From: Acidobacteriota bacterium
GTDB lineage: Bacteria; Acidobacteriota; UBA6911
DNA: 64,000 bases
Reading direction: 5' to 3'
Assembly (NCBI GenBank): GCA_012719455.1
Contig: JAAYAJ010000065.1
Coordinates: forward strand, 19,366 to 83,365
The notes under the pieces are model-generated. The model saw only the letters and a list, made by a program, of their open reading frames with translations. It was not told where the DNA came from and searched no databases. Of the stretch, positions 7,819 to 17,103 are shown piece after piece (positions within the stretch are counted from its first letter, which is position 1; every line of letters starts with the position of its first letter). A program made the translations under genes and the position numbers.

Positions 7819-10027
7819 ATTGCTCTTCATTTACATCCTGATCGCCCTGGCGCTGCCGGTTGCCACGCTGGCGGGAACCCTCACGGGCGTAGTCACCGAT
7901 CCCGAGGGGAAAGCCGTGCCCAACGCCCGGGTCCTCCTGCTCCGCTCCCTCGTCGTCGTCGGGGAGCGGCAGACGGACGTCGAGGGAGCCTACCGGTTCG
8001 AGGAGCTTCCCGACGGGAATTACCGGCTGACGGCCGAAGCCCCCGGGCTGGCCGCGGACCAGGTCGAGGCGGCCGTGACCGGCGGCGGAACCGAAACCAG
8101 GGACCTCCAGCTCAAGCTCAGCGCCATGACAACCCAGGTGGTGGTCTCTTCCAGCCTCGGGGGCGCGCTGATTCCCCAGGTCGGCGCCTCGGTCAGCCTG
8201 GTGACCGGAGAGGACCTGGAGGACCGGGCGGCGCAGAACGCCTATGAAAGCCTGCGCGGCATCCCCGGGGTCGAGGTCAACCAGAGCGGCCGCCGCGGCG
8301 GCGTGACCGGCGTGTTCATCCGCGGGGGGGAATCCAAGTACAACGCGGTGATGGTGGACGGCGTCGCGATGAACGATTTCGGGGGGGGAATGGACATGGC
8401 GTCCCTGCCGGCCGACGGGATCGAGCGCGTGGAGGTCACCCGCGGCCCCCAGAGCGCCCTGTACGGCTCCAACGCCGTCACGGGCGTCATCAATATCGTC
8501 AGCCGCCGCGGGGAGGGACCGCCTGAATTCACCGCCCTGGCCGAAGGGGGGAGCTACTCCACCCGCCGCTTCGCCACCGGCGGCAGCGGTCTCAGCCGCG
8601 GGTTCAGTTGGGCCTACAACCTCTCCCGGCTCGATTCCGACGGGGTGGTCGCCAACGACCGTTACCGCAACCAGAGCGCCTTCCTCAACCTGGGCTACCG
8701 GCATCGCAACCGGCGGCAGCTCGAATTCAGCTTTTTCGGCAACGCCAACGACGCCGGCGCCCCGGGCGCCTACGGCAGCGACCCCGGCGGAACCAACCCC
8801 GGCCACACGGTGGACACGATCTCGCGCGGGAAGCAGAACCTGTTCGGGTACCGGCTGGGCTACACCGAACAGTTCTCTTCCCGCGTGCGCCAGGTCACGA
8901 GCGCCAGCCTCACCACCAACGACCTGTCTTACATCTCCACCTGGGGCGATTACTTCGCCGAGCACCTGCGCGGCCTGTTCAACACCCGCACCGAGATCGC
9001 GCTCACGGACACGGCTTCCCTGGCGGCGGGTTTCGAGTTCAACCGGGAGCAGACGAAACACACCTACATCACCGACGAGCAGTTCGCCCCCTTCCTCCTG
9101 CCCCGCACCAGCCTGGCCTACTTCGCCGAAGCGCGCTACAGTCCGTCCGACCGGCTGCACCTGATCGGGGGGATACGCGTCGATCACCTGCGGACCGGCC
9201 GGATCCCGTCGGACGGCTGGACCCGTCCCGTCATCCCCGCCTCCACTGTGGTCCAGGCCAACCCGCGCCTGTCGGCCGCCTACATCGCCCGCGAGGACAG
9301 GGGGAGCGGCGCCTTCGGCTCCACGAGGATTCACGGAAGCTTCGGCACCGGGATCCGGCCGCCCGACGGGTTCGAACTCGCCTTCACCGACAACCCGGAG
9401 CTCAAGCCCGAGCGCAACATCAGCTTCGACGCCGGGGTGGAACAGACGCTCTTCGGTTCCAGGGCGATCGTGGACGTCACTTATTTCCTGAACCGGTTCC
9501 GGGACCAGATCGTCACCCTGGGCGGGTCGGTGGCCAACCTGAGCGAATACTCCTCGGACAACCTGAAAAATTCCCGCGCGCAGGGACTCGAGTTCACCCT
9601 GCGCCTGCGCCCGGTCCAGTCGCTCGAACTCACCGGGGCCTACACCTTCCTGGACACCGATATCCTGGCCCTGGACGGGAGCTCGGAGGCCAACGCCCCC
9701 TACTCCGTGGGACAGTGGCTGCTCCGCCGCCCGCGCCACTCCGGGAGCTACGGCGTCACCTGGAATCACCGGCGCCTGACGCTGAACACCACCGCCTACA
9801 TCCGCGGGGAAACGCTCGACGTGGAACCCGCCTTCGGGCAGCCCTTTTTCACCAATCCCGGCTATGTGCGGGCCGACGCGGGCTTCGCCTACCGCCTCTC
9901 CCGGGGAGTGGAGATCTACGGCAGGATTAACAACCTGCTGAACCGGAAGTACGAGGAAACCCTGGGCTATCCCGCCCTGCGGCTGAATTTCATGGCGGGC
10001 ATGAGGTTCAGGTTCCCGTCGGAGTAG
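7805..10027 (+). CDS. TonB-dependent outer-membrane receptor, probably for cobalamin (BtuB-like)
   Basis: Outer-membrane transporter of 740 residues. A signal peptide (about 1-23) is followed by a carboxypeptidase-regulatory-like beta domain (GVVTDPEGKAVPNARV, about 25-100), a TonB plug (LRGIPGVEVNQSG, IERVEVTRGPQSALYGSNAV, about 120-220) and a 22-strand-type barrel ending in LNFMAGMRFRFPSE. The N-terminal beta domain is common in receptors from Acidobacteriota. The start overlaps btuD by 14 bp, so the receptor belongs to the riboswitch operon and is best read as the outer-membrane step of B12 uptake. The substrate call rests on context; the barrel alone does not show it. Confidence 0.93.
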   Translation: MYRNRLLFIYILIALALPVATLAGTLTGVVTDPEGKAVPNARVLLLRSLVVVGERQTDVEGAYRFEELPDGNYRLTAEAPGLAADQVEAAVTGGGTETRDLQLKLSAMTTQVVVSSSLGGALIPQVGASVSLVTGEDLEDRAAQNAYESLRGIPGVEVNQSGRRGGVTGVFIRGGESKYNAVMVDGVAMNDFGGGMDMASLPADGIERVEVTRGPQSALYGSNAVTGVINIVSRRGEGPPEFTALAEGGSYSTRRFATGGSGLSRGFSWAYNLSRLDSDGVVANDRYRNQSAFLNLGYRHRNRRQLEFSFFGNANDAGAPGAYGSDPGGTNPGHTVDTISRGKQNLFGYRLGYTEQFSSRVRQVTSASLTTNDLSYISTWGDYFAEHLRGLFNTRTEIALTDTASLAAGFEFNREQTKHTYITDEQFAPFLLPRTSLAYFAEARYSPSDRLHLIGGIRVDHLRTGRIPSDGWTRPVIPASTVVQANPRLSAAYIAREDRGSGAFGSTRIHGSFGTGIRPPDGFELAFTDNPELKPERNISFDAGVEQTLFGSRAIVDVTYFLNRFRDQIVTLGGSVANLSEYSSDNLKNSRAQGLEFTLRLRPVQSLELTGAYTFLDTDILALDGSSEANAPYSVGQWLLRRPRHSGSYGVTWNHRRLTLNTTAYIRGETLDVEPAFGQPFFTNPGYVRADAGFAYRLSRGVEIYGRINNLLNRKYEETLGYPALRLNFMAGMRFRFPSE

Positions 10028-10073
10028 CCCGGGTGGAGGGGCGGGGGACCCTCATGGTTCCCCCGCGCGCTTC

Positions 10074-11177
10074 CTACCTGAGCTCAATCAGCCCCAGCTT
10101 GAGCATGCGATTGAGAGCCTCGAGGATCTCGATCTCCCGCAGGGGGGAAAGCATCACGATCGACTTGACGTCCCACGTCCCGTTGATGCGGGAGGCGATG
10201 AACCCCTCCTCGTGGGAGAGGTTGTAGCGGACCAGGGAATCCTCCGGCACCAGGAAGCAGGGGACCTTGGCGGGGGACAAGACGGTCTGGTAATACTCGC
10301 GGCAGAGGGCGGCCTCCGCCCGCTCGATCTGCTCCGAGGCCCAGCCGTTCTGCGGGTCGAGCCGGAGCACCTCCTGGAAGGCGGTGACCGCCTCGCGGAA
10401 TTTCCCGCCCTGCATCAGTTCCAGGCCCCGGTTGAAAAGCTGGGCGGGGCTCTCCACCTCCACGGGGGCCGGGGCCGCCTCCAGCACCTCCACGATCCCC
10501 TTCTCGTAGAGCTGGAACAGTTCGAAGTTGACCAGGAAATCGGAACCGTGCAGCTCCAGGATGATCTCCGAAATCGGCTTCTTCAGGGTCAGGAGGTAGG
10601 CCAGCTTCTTCTGCAGGGGGGTGAGGTTCTGGGCCTTCAGGTCCACCCCGGCGCGCAGTGCCAGGACGATGTGGTTGCCGGGAAACACCGAGCGGATGCG
10701 CGCCCACTCGTCCTTGCGCCGGATCCCCTCGAACATGAGGGCGTTGATGTCCACCTTGATCTGGACCAGCCGGTCGAGGTTGTACTCCCCCGAAGAGAAG
10801 TGGAAATGCCCCTCTTCCCAGAGGAAGAGGTCGTAGATCACCTCGGCCGTCCGCGCTTTCAGGGCCGCCTCGATGTCCGCCTGCGACACGAGGTTCTCCT
10901 GGACCAGGACCTTGCCCAGCACGACGCGGGAGCGCAAGTGCAGCTCGAACGCCCGCTTGAGGTCCGACTCGGTCACCTTCCCCTGGAAGAGCAAAAACTG
11001 CCCGAGCTGCTTGGTGGGATCGTTGGAACTCGAGGAGATGATGCTCCCGTCCCGGAAATAGATGTAGACCTTGGTCTTGTCCCTCACCAGGGAGAGGGTG
11101 CCCGTCTTTCGGCCGACCGCCACCCATTGCAGCACCTCGGGCAGGTCCATCGTTTTCAGTCTTCCGGACAGCGACAT
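10074..11177 (-). CDS. DUF4388 domain protein with TPR-like segment
   Basis: A 367-residue cytosolic protein. The ATG at 11177 has a GGGGAGGAAG Shine-Dalgarno and is preferred to the upstream start of the ORF track. The N-terminal 110 residues (MSLSGRLKTMDLPEVLQWVAVGRKTGTL, with YFRDGSIISS) match DUF4388, a domain found in regulatory proteins of myxobacteria and Acidobacteriota. A second, related segment follows (LGKVLVQENLVSQADIEAAL, with HFHFSSGEYNL), then a single TPR-like unit near 270-300 (FNRGLELMQGGKFREAVTAFQEVLRLDP). No output domain is seen. It is convergent with the receptor gene and downstream of folP. Role unknown, possibly protein-protein signalling. Confidence 0.8.
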   Translation of the reverse strand: MSLSGRLKTMDLPEVLQWVAVGRKTGTLSLVRDKTKVYIYFRDGSIISSSSNDPTKQLGQFLLFQGKVTESDLKRAFELHLRSRVVLGKVLVQENLVSQADIEAALKARTAEVIYDLFLWEEGHFHFSSGEYNLDRLVQIKVDINALMFEGIRRKDEWARIRSVFPGNHIVLALRAGVDLKAQNLTPLQKKLAYLLTLKKPISEIILELHGSDFLVNFELFQLYEKGIVEVLEAAPAPVEVESPAQLFNRGLELMQGGKFREAVTAFQEVLRLDPQNGWASEQIERAEAALCREYYQTVLSPAKVPCFLVPEDSLVRYNLSHEEGFIASRINGTWDVKSIVMLSPLREIEILEALNRMLKLGLIELR

Positions 11178-11366
11178 CGCTCTTCCTCCCCTGTGCTTAT
11201 CGGCCGCCGGCGGCATCCATTCAACAATTGGCGCGATCCCCGCCAAGCAAGCGTGCAATGATCCAGCCTTAAACAGGCCGATTTTCCGTCCTACCTGATG
11301 GGGAGCGCCTCACGGCTGCATTCCCGCACCTTCTTGAACAATCTTGAAAGGTGTCCCGATCTTCAC

Positions 11367-12347
11367 TCACCTTTTCTTCGCTTCGTACTGCTTCAGATGG
11401 ACATCTTCGATCTTGGCGGCAGTCCGCACGGCATGGCCGATCTTTGCATGCATCTTGTGCCCGGCGATCATGTGGATTCTGACGACATCGGCCCCCAACG
11501 CGGTCGCAATCGCCGTGAGCGCGGCCGAGCCTTCGTCCCGATTCTTATGACCTTCTTCCGTTTCCGGATCCAGGTTGAAACCGGCGTCCTCCAGGATGTT
11601 AACCACAAAGCGCTTTCTGGATACGCCTACAAAGCTAAGGCAACCCATCTGATTTAAAACGTGGAGATCTCGGATCAACAGGAGATTTTCCTTCTTCGTC
11701 AAGCCGAACCCGATACCCGGGTCCAGCATAATGCGCTCGGCTTCAATCCCGGCCTCGCGAGCAATCCGGATGCAGCGCTTCAAATAGAAGACCATGGCAT
11801 CTTGTATGTCCATGGCTTCCATCTTCTTGATCTCTTCCCCGCTAAAGGCCGTTGCTCCGCCAAAAGAAGGAAAGATCCTGGAGCCGGGATGATCGGGCCT
11901 GGCGATGACGGGATTGAACATCAGGACGGCTCCCGCTTTGGACGCTCCAACGACCCCCGCCATGTCGGGATCGCCCAAAAAGCCCGTAATATCATTAACG
12001 ATGTCCGCTCCCGCCTCAATAACCGCCCTGGCCACCGGAGCCTTCCATGTGTCCACCGACAGGGGCACGTCCGTGCGCTTTTTTAATTCACGGATGACCG
12101 GCGTGATGCGGCCAATCTCCTCTTGAACCTCAACCGGCGTGCTGCCCGGCCTGGTGGATTCGCCGCCGATGTCCAGCATCCCCGCCCCTTGCGCAACGAG
12201 ATCCATTGCCCGGGCTACAGCCTTGTCCGTGGAAAACCAACGTCCGCCGTCCGAAAAGGAATCCGGCGTGACATTGACGATGCCGCAAAGGATGGCTCCC
12301 CTGTCGCCGACAATCGTTTTATCGTTGCATTTGAATATTCTGTTCAT
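11367..12347 (-). CDS. folP: Dihydropteroate synthase FolP, divergent form
   Basis: Joins p-aminobenzoate to the pterin pyrophosphate in folate synthesis. Of 326 residues, the substrate-binding motifs are kept: GIVNVTPDSFSDGG, DIGGESTRPGS, VDTWKA, VNDITGF, LDPGIGFG, SRKRF and the final VRIH. The segment after the fifth strand, usually a short MHM-type loop, is replaced by a longer LMFNPVIARPDHPGSRIFPS stretch, and the usual RVHDV reads RIHMI. Base composition and third codon positions are clearly less GC-rich than in every neighbour, which suggests acquisition by transfer. It stands alone between the DUF4388 gene and pgsA, with no other folate genes. Enzyme call is firm; whether it is the only folP of the genome is unknown. 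Confidence 0.93.
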   Translation of the reverse strand: MNRIFKCNDKTIVGDRGAILCGIVNVTPDSFSDGGRWFSTDKAVARAMDLVAQGAGMLDIGGESTRPGSTPVEVQEEIGRITPVIRELKKRTDVPLSVDTWKAPVARAVIEAGADIVNDITGFLGDPDMAGVVGASKAGAVLMFNPVIARPDHPGSRIFPSFGGATAFSGEEIKKMEAMDIQDAMVFYLKRCIRIAREAGIEAERIMLDPGIGFGLTKKENLLLIRDLHVLNQMGCLSFVGVSRKRFVVNILEDAGFNLDPETEEGHKNRDEGSAALTAIATALGADVVRIHMIAGHKMHAKIGHAVRTAAKIEDVHLKQYEAKKR

Positions 12348-12633
12348 TCTTTGTCCCTATACGGGTTGCTTTGACTTCCCAGCCGACCAGGCGGCGTCCT
12401 TGACGATGGGGTATTGTAACGCAAGCGTGCAAGGATCCCCACATCCCCAAGGGCCCGGCGGCGGCCCGTTGAAGCCTTCAAAGAGCGGCCCGACAAGACC
12501 GTCCGGCGCCGGGACGGCGAAAGTGAAGCCGCCGCAACCATCCCGTGTGGAAAAAACGACGACTACCCTGTTAAGATAGAGCGGCACCCGGGCACGCCCG
12601 AGGGAGGAACCGTTCGTTCAAAGGAGTCCGCGC
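12348..12633. other. Divergent intergenic region between folP and pgsA
   Basis: The 286 bp hold no convincing gene. Two short minus-strand ORFs (65 and 76 codons) have shadow-type composition. An AAGGAG Shine-Dalgarno lies just before the pgsA TTG, and TAAGAT near 12570 could be a weak -10 for pgsA. Composition returns to GC-rich within this stretch. Confidence 0.5.
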
Positions 12634-13227
12634 TTGCGTCTGACCTACGCCAACCAGCTGACCATTCTGAGGATGCTCTTCGTCCCCTGTTTCGTCATCC
12701 TGCTGATTTACAACTACCCGAAGGCGGCCACCGCGGTTTTCGTCCTGGCCGCCGTCTCCGACGGGCTGGACGGGTTGCTGGCCCGGAAACTCCAGCAGAA
12801 AACGGTCCTGGGCTCCTTCCTGGACCCCATGGCGGACAAGATCCTGCTGACGGCCGCCTTCATAACGCTCACGATCCCCTCGATGCCGCTCGCGCTGCAC
12901 ATCCCGGCCTGGCTGACGGTCCTGACCATCAGCCGCGATCTGATCATCGCCGTTTCGGTGCTGGTCATCCACATGCAGACGGGCCATTCCCGGTTCCCGC
13001 CCAGCTTCCTCGGCAAATGCACCACCGCGGTCCAGCTCCTGGTCGTGGCCGTCTGCCTGCTGGCCAATTTCGACCTGCGCCCCGCCGCCGCGGCATTCCC
13101 CCTGGTGGTGTACGCCACGCTGGCCTTCACGGTCGCCTCGGGGCTGCACTACGCCTCCAAATCGATCAGGATCATCGCCTCCTACCAGGAAACCGACGAT
13201 GAAGGCTCAGGGCGTCAGGATTCTTGA
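12634..13227 (+). CDS. pgsA: CDP-alcohol phosphatidyltransferase, probably PgsA
   Basis: Inner-membrane enzyme of 197 residues that joins a CDP-activated lipid to an alcohol, most likely glycerol-3-phosphate to make phosphatidylglycerophosphate. The family motif D-G-x2-A-R-x8-G-x3-D-x3-D is present as SDGLDGLLARKLQQKT...GSFLDPMADK. N-terminal MRLTYANQLTILRMLFVP is typical of PgsA. Several membrane segments follow. The start is the TTG at 12634 with an AAGGAG Shine-Dalgarno 8 nt upstream. It overlaps the next gene by 29 bp. Phosphatidylserine or inositol synthase activity cannot be fully ruled out. Confidence 0.88.
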   Translation: MRLTYANQLTILRMLFVPCFVILLIYNYPKAATAVFVLAAVSDGLDGLLARKLQQKTVLGSFLDPMADKILLTAAFITLTIPSMPLALHIPAWLTVLTISRDLIIAVSVLVIHMQTGHSRFPPSFLGKCTTAVQLLVVAVCLLANFDLRPAAAAFPLVVYATLAFTVASGLHYASKSIRIIASYQETDDEGSGRQDS

Positions 13228-14527
13228 GGTAGCCCGCGGGTCGGCCGCGGAAGACGCGGGGCTCGAGCCGGGGGACCGGATCCTGGCCGTGGACGGCCAT
13301 GAAACACCCGATGAGCTCGCCCTCAGGTTCCATCTCGCCGGGGAGGGCACCGAACTGTGCGTCATGAACCCCCGGGGGGATCGGCGCCGCCTCGCCCTCG
13401 ACCTGGAGGCCGATTTCATCCTGGGCCTCACCCTCGAGGAATTCACAACCCGCACCTGCCATAACGCCTGCCTGTTCTGCTTCGTCGACCAACTCCCCCC
13501 CGGGGCCCGGCCGGCGCTGCGGGTCAAAGACGACGACTACCGGCTCTCCTTCCTGTATGGCAACTACGTTACCCTGACCAACACGACGCGGCGGGACCTC
13601 GACCGCATCATCGAAGAGCGGCTGTCCCCCCTGTACGTCTCCGTGCACGCCGCCGATCCGCTCCTGCGGGCCCGGATCCTGGGGAGAAAGCGGCCGGACG
13701 ACCTTTTCGGAAAGCTGCGCCGCCTCGTCCGGGGCGGCATCCGGATCCACGCCCAGATCGTCCTCATGCCCGGGATCAACGACGGCCCCCGGCTGGAGCA
13801 GACGGTGTCGGCCCTCGGCGCCCTCCACCCGGGGGTACGTTCCGTGGCCATCGTCCCGGTGGGACTGTCCGACCACGGCCCCCCTCGCACCCGCCTGACC
13901 GCAGTGACACCCGAGTACGCCCGCTCCGTGATCAGCGAGGTTTCCGGATGGCAGGAGTGTTTTTACACCCGGGCCGGGGACGCGTTCGCCTTCCTTGCCG
14001 ATGAATTCTACCTCCAGGGGGGAACGCCCGTGCCCGAGGCGGGGCATTACGGCGACTTCGCACAGATCGAGGACGGCATCGGGATGGTCCGCTCCTTCCT
14101 CGACGATTTCGAGGCCGCCATGGCACGCAGGCGCCGCCCGGCGCCCCCGCTTCGCGGCACCCTGGTGACGGGCAGCCTCTTCCTCCCCCTCCTCGAGCGG
14201 TGCATCCGGCGCTGGAACCGCCGCTCCGGGATGAAGCTCCGGGTGGTCGGCGCCCCGAACCGCCACTTGGGAAGCCGGATCACCGTCGCCGGGCTGCTCG
14301 CCGGGCGGGACATCCTGGAGGCCCTGGCGGGCCGGAATCCGGGCGATTTCGTGATCATCCCCGGGGAGGCGCTCTCCTCCCCCGGCGGGGTCCTGCTCGA
14401 CGACCTGACAGTGCGGGGCCTGTCGGCCCGCCTCGGCCGGCCTGTATATTCCGGCGGCCGCAAAGTCAGCGATTTCTTCGCGCTGCTCGGGAGACTGGGA
14501 CGCCGGAAGGCGGGTTTGGGCTTGTAA
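13199..14527 (+). CDS. PDZ and radical-SAM-like DUF512 family protein
   Basis: A 442-residue protein of unknown reaction. Residues 1-70 look like a PDZ domain (GSAAEDAGLEPGDRILAVDG). A cysteine triad C87-x3-C91-x2-C94 (CHNACLFC) follows, as in radical SAM enzymes, with a TIM-barrel-type region containing YVSVHAADPLLRARILG and VLMPGINDG. The C-terminal third (GTLVTGSLFLPLL..., VIIPGEALSS) matches DUF512, known as a putative iron-sulfur oxidoreductase. Its ATG lies 29 bp inside pgsA, so the two are probably translated together. An extended overlap with a phospholipid gene is unusual and gives the only hint of context. Confidence 0.88.
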   Translation: MKAQGVRILEVARGSAAEDAGLEPGDRILAVDGHETPDELALRFHLAGEGTELCVMNPRGDRRRLALDLEADFILGLTLEEFTTRTCHNACLFCFVDQLPPGARPALRVKDDDYRLSFLYGNYVTLTNTTRRDLDRIIEERLSPLYVSVHAADPLLRARILGRKRPDDLFGKLRRLVRGGIRIHAQIVLMPGINDGPRLEQTVSALGALHPGVRSVAIVPVGLSDHGPPRTRLTAVTPEYARSVISEVSGWQECFYTRAGDAFAFLADEFYLQGGTPVPEAGHYGDFAQIEDGIGMVRSFLDDFEAAMARRRRPAPPLRGTLVTGSLFLPLLERCIRRWNRRSGMKLRVVGAPNRHLGSRITVAGLLAGRDILEALAGRNPGDFVIIPGEALSSPGGVLLDDLTVRGLSARLGRPVYSGGRKVSDFFALLGRLGRRKAGLGL

Positions 14528-14627
14528 TCACCCGCTCTCTCTTGCAGAATTGAATCCCTCGGCCGCAACCGGCACGGATGGCGTGTGCCCGACCGCGGCT
14601 TATCCTAAGACAACGGAGACAACGGCA

Positions 14628-15092
14628 ATGGCCAGAATCATCCAGGGAACACTCGACGCAAAAGGAAGCCGTTTTGCGGTGGTAATCAGCCGCTTCAATT
14701 CTTTCATCAGCGACCGGCTGCTTTCGGGCGCGCTTGACGCCCTCGAGCGCCACGGGGCCGCGACCGACGACATCAGCGTGGTCTGGGTCCCGGGGAGCTT
14801 CGAAGTCCCCCCGGTCGCCCGGAGGCTGGCCCTTTCCGGCAAATTCGACGCCGTGATCTGCCTTGGCGCCCTGCTGCGGGGGGAAACCCCGCACTTCGAC
14901 CACCTCTCGTCGACGGTCACCAAGGAGCTGGGCTCCATCGGGCTGGAAGCAGAAATCCCGGTGATCAACGGGATCCTGACCTGCAACACGATGGAGCAGG
15001 CGGTGGACCGGGCCGGGCTGAAAACCGGAAACAAGGGGTTCGACGCGGCCGTGACCGCAATCGAGATGGTCCAGGTTCTGAAACAGCTGTAG
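14628..15092 (+). CDS. ribH: 6,7-dimethyl-8-ribityllumazine synthase RibH
   Basis: Penultimate step of riboflavin synthesis, condensing the pyrimidine intermediate with 3,4-dihydroxybutanone phosphate; forms an icosahedral or pentameric cytosolic assembly. The 154-residue form from the ATG at 14628 has normal family length and a CGGAGAC Shine-Dalgarno, so the longer ORF start at 14550 is rejected. Motifs: VVISRFNSFIS, VWVPGSFEVP, ICLGALLRGETPHFDH with the catalytic histidine region, and INGILTCNTMEQA. The next gene is nusB, a frequent neighbour of ribH. Other rib genes are outside the window. Confidence 0.97.
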   Translation: MARIIQGTLDAKGSRFAVVISRFNSFISDRLLSGALDALERHGAATDDISVVWVPGSFEVPPVARRLALSGKFDAVICLGALLRGETPHFDHLSSTVTKELGSIGLEAEIPVINGILTCNTMEQAVDRAGLKTGNKGFDAAVTAIEMVQVLKQL

Positions 15093-15131
15093 CCGCGGGC
15101 GGAGCGGCGATTTCCCCCGGGCGGTGGGTTC

Positions 15132-15569
15132 ATGGGACATCGGAGAGTGGCGCGCGAATGTGCGCTTCAGATGCTTTACGAGCGGGATATCGGCCGGCAT
15201 GCCCCGGCGGAGATCCTGCGCAGCTACTGGACGATGAACGACCACCCGAAAAAGGTGCGCGATTTCGCCGAACAGCTGTTTACGGGGACCCTCAGCCGGG
15301 TGGCCGAAATCGACGGCGTGATCCAGGACCACGCCAAGAACTGGCGCCTGGTGCGGATGGCCGCCGTCGACCGGAACGTCCTGCGGCTGGCGGTGTACGA
15401 ATTCCTCTCGGGCGGCAATACCCCGAACACGGTCATCATCAACGAGGCGCTGGAAATCGCCAAGAAGTATTCGACCCATGAATCCGCCCAGTTTGTGAAC
15501 GGGATCCTCGACAGCATCAAGAACCAACTACACACCAAGGGGCAGGCCGACCATGGACGACCAGACTAA
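15132..15569 (+). CDS. nusB: Transcription antitermination factor NusB
   Basis: NusB with S10 (NusE) binds boxA RNA and supports antitermination of rRNA operons. The 145-residue all-helical protein shows [16 protein letters not shown] at its start and the C-terminal [12 protein letters not shown]...[16 protein letters not shown]...FVNGILD pattern of the family. It lies 39 bp after ribH and overlaps lysS by 17 bp. Confidence 0.97.
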   Translation: MGHRRVARECALQMLYERDIGRHAPAEILRSYWTMNDHPKKVRDFAEQLFTGTLSRVAEIDGVIQDHAKNWRLVRMAAVDRNVLRLAVYEFLSGGNTPNTVIINEALEIAKKYSTHESAQFVNGILDSIKNQLHTKGQADHGRPD

Positions 15570-17058
15570 TTTCCTCGAACAGCGCCGCTTCAAGCTGGCC
15601 GAGCTCCAGCGCCTGGGTCACGACCCCTATCCGCGCCGGTTCGACTACACCCACACCCTTGGGCAACTGCGCGCGGCCTTCGACCCCCTGGATGCCGCCA
15701 CGCTCGAGGACCGGAAAGAGACGGCCCGGATCTGCGGCCGCATCCTGTCGCTGCGCCCGCACGGCAAGGCCGGGTTCCTGGACCTCGCCGACGGCGAGGG
15801 GCGCGTGCAGGTGTACGTCCGTCGCGACACGGTGGGGGAAGAAATGTTCGAGCTCTTCCGGCTGTTCGACCTGGGCGACATCATCGGGGCGGAGGGAACC
15901 ATCTTCCGCACTCGCACGGGCGAACTGACGCTGCTCGCCACCAAGGTGCACCACCTGTCCAAGAACCTCCAGCCCCTGCCGGAAAAGTGGCACGGGCTGA
16001 CCGACGTGGAAACCCGGTTCCGCCAGCGCTACGTCGACCTCATTATGAACCCCGGGGTCCGCGAGGTTTTCGTCAAGCGCGGCGCCATCATCCGCGAGAT
16101 CCGCCGGTACCTCGACCAGCGGGGATACCTGGAGGTGGAAACGCCGGTGCTGCAGACCATCGCGGGGGGGGCGCTGGCGCGCCCCTTCCGGACGCATCAC
16201 AACGCGCTGGACATCGACCTCTACCTCCGCATCGCCCTGGAGCTCTACCTCAAGCGCCTCATCGTGGGGGGGATCCCCAGGGTCTACGAAATGAGCCGGA
16301 TCTTCCGCAACGAGGGGATCTCCTCGCACCACAACCCCGAGTTCACGATGCTGGAGTTCTACCAGGCCTACAGCGACTACAACGACCTGATGGACATGTC
16401 CGAGGAGATGATCACCCGGATCGCCGAAACCGTGACCGGCTCGCGCCAGGTGCCCTACGGGGAACACGTGCTCGATTTCGATCACTGGCAGCGGCTGACG
16501 ATGAAGGAAGCGATCTTCCGGTTCTGGCCCGCCTCCCTCCCCCCCCCCGCCGAGGGCGACCTTCAGTCGGTCGACAGGCTGCGGACGCTCGCGGAAGCGG
16601 TCGGCGCTCGGTACGCCCCCGCCGACGGCCCGGGAAAACTAATGTCACTGCTGTTCGAAACGGTGGCGGAGGAACATCTGGTCCAGCCGACGATCGTCTA
16701 CGATCACCCCGCGGAGGTCTCCCCGCTGGCGAAGACCAAACCGGGCGACCCCGCCACCGCCGAGCGCTTCGAGCTCTATATCGCCGGCATGGAGATCGCC
16801 AACGCATACTCGGAGCTGAACGACCCGGCCGAACAGAAGGCGCGGTTCGAGGAACAACTGCGGGCGCGCGACCGCGGCGACGAGGAGGCCCACGGCATGG
16901 ACCAGGACTACATCCGCGCCCTGCGCTACGGGATGCCCCCGACCGCGGGGGAAGGGATCGGCATCGACCGCCTGACCATGGTGCTGACCGATTCCCCGTC
17001 GATCCGCGACGTCATCCTGTTCCCGCTCCTGAGACCCGAACCGGAGGCCGGCGAGTGA
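15553..17058 (+). CDS. lysS: Lysyl-tRNA synthetase, class II
   Basis: Charges tRNA-Lys in the cytosol. The 501-residue protein has an N-terminal OB anticodon-binding domain ([20 protein letters not shown]) and the class II catalytic core: motif 2 around [20 protein letters not shown] and motif 3 [35 protein letters not shown] and [19 protein letters not shown] are typical of LysS. Length is normal. Start codon lies inside nusB. Confidence 0.97.
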   Translation: MDDQTNFLEQRRFKLAELQRLGHDPYPRRFDYTHTLGQLRAAFDPLDAATLEDRKETARICGRILSLRPHGKAGFLDLADGEGRVQVYVRRDTVGEEMFELFRLFDLGDIIGAEGTIFRTRTGELTLLATKVHHLSKNLQPLPEKWHGLTDVETRFRQRYVDLIMNPGVREVFVKRGAIIREIRRYLDQRGYLEVETPVLQTIAGGALARPFRTHHNALDIDLYLRIALELYLKRLIVGGIPRVYEMSRIFRNEGISSHHNPEFTMLEFYQAYSDYNDLMDMSEEMITRIAETVTGSRQVPYGEHVLDFDHWQRLTMKEAIFRFWPASLPPPAEGDLQSVDRLRTLAEAVGARYAPADGPGKLMSLLFETVAEEHLVQPTIVYDHPAEVSPLAKTKPGDPATAERFELYIAGMEIANAYSELNDPAEQKARFEEQLRARDRGDEEAHGMDQDYIRALRYGMPPTAGEGIGIDRLTMVLTDSPSIRDVILFPLLRPEPEAGE

Positions 17059-17103
17059 CGGCGTGCGGATGACAATGGGACGGCGGGCGTCCGCCACGAC
17101 CCG

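Noticed and set aside
12344-12587. Two minus-strand ORFs of 65 and 76 codons upstream of folP.
   Set aside because: No start signal, no family pattern, and they overlap each other in different frames.
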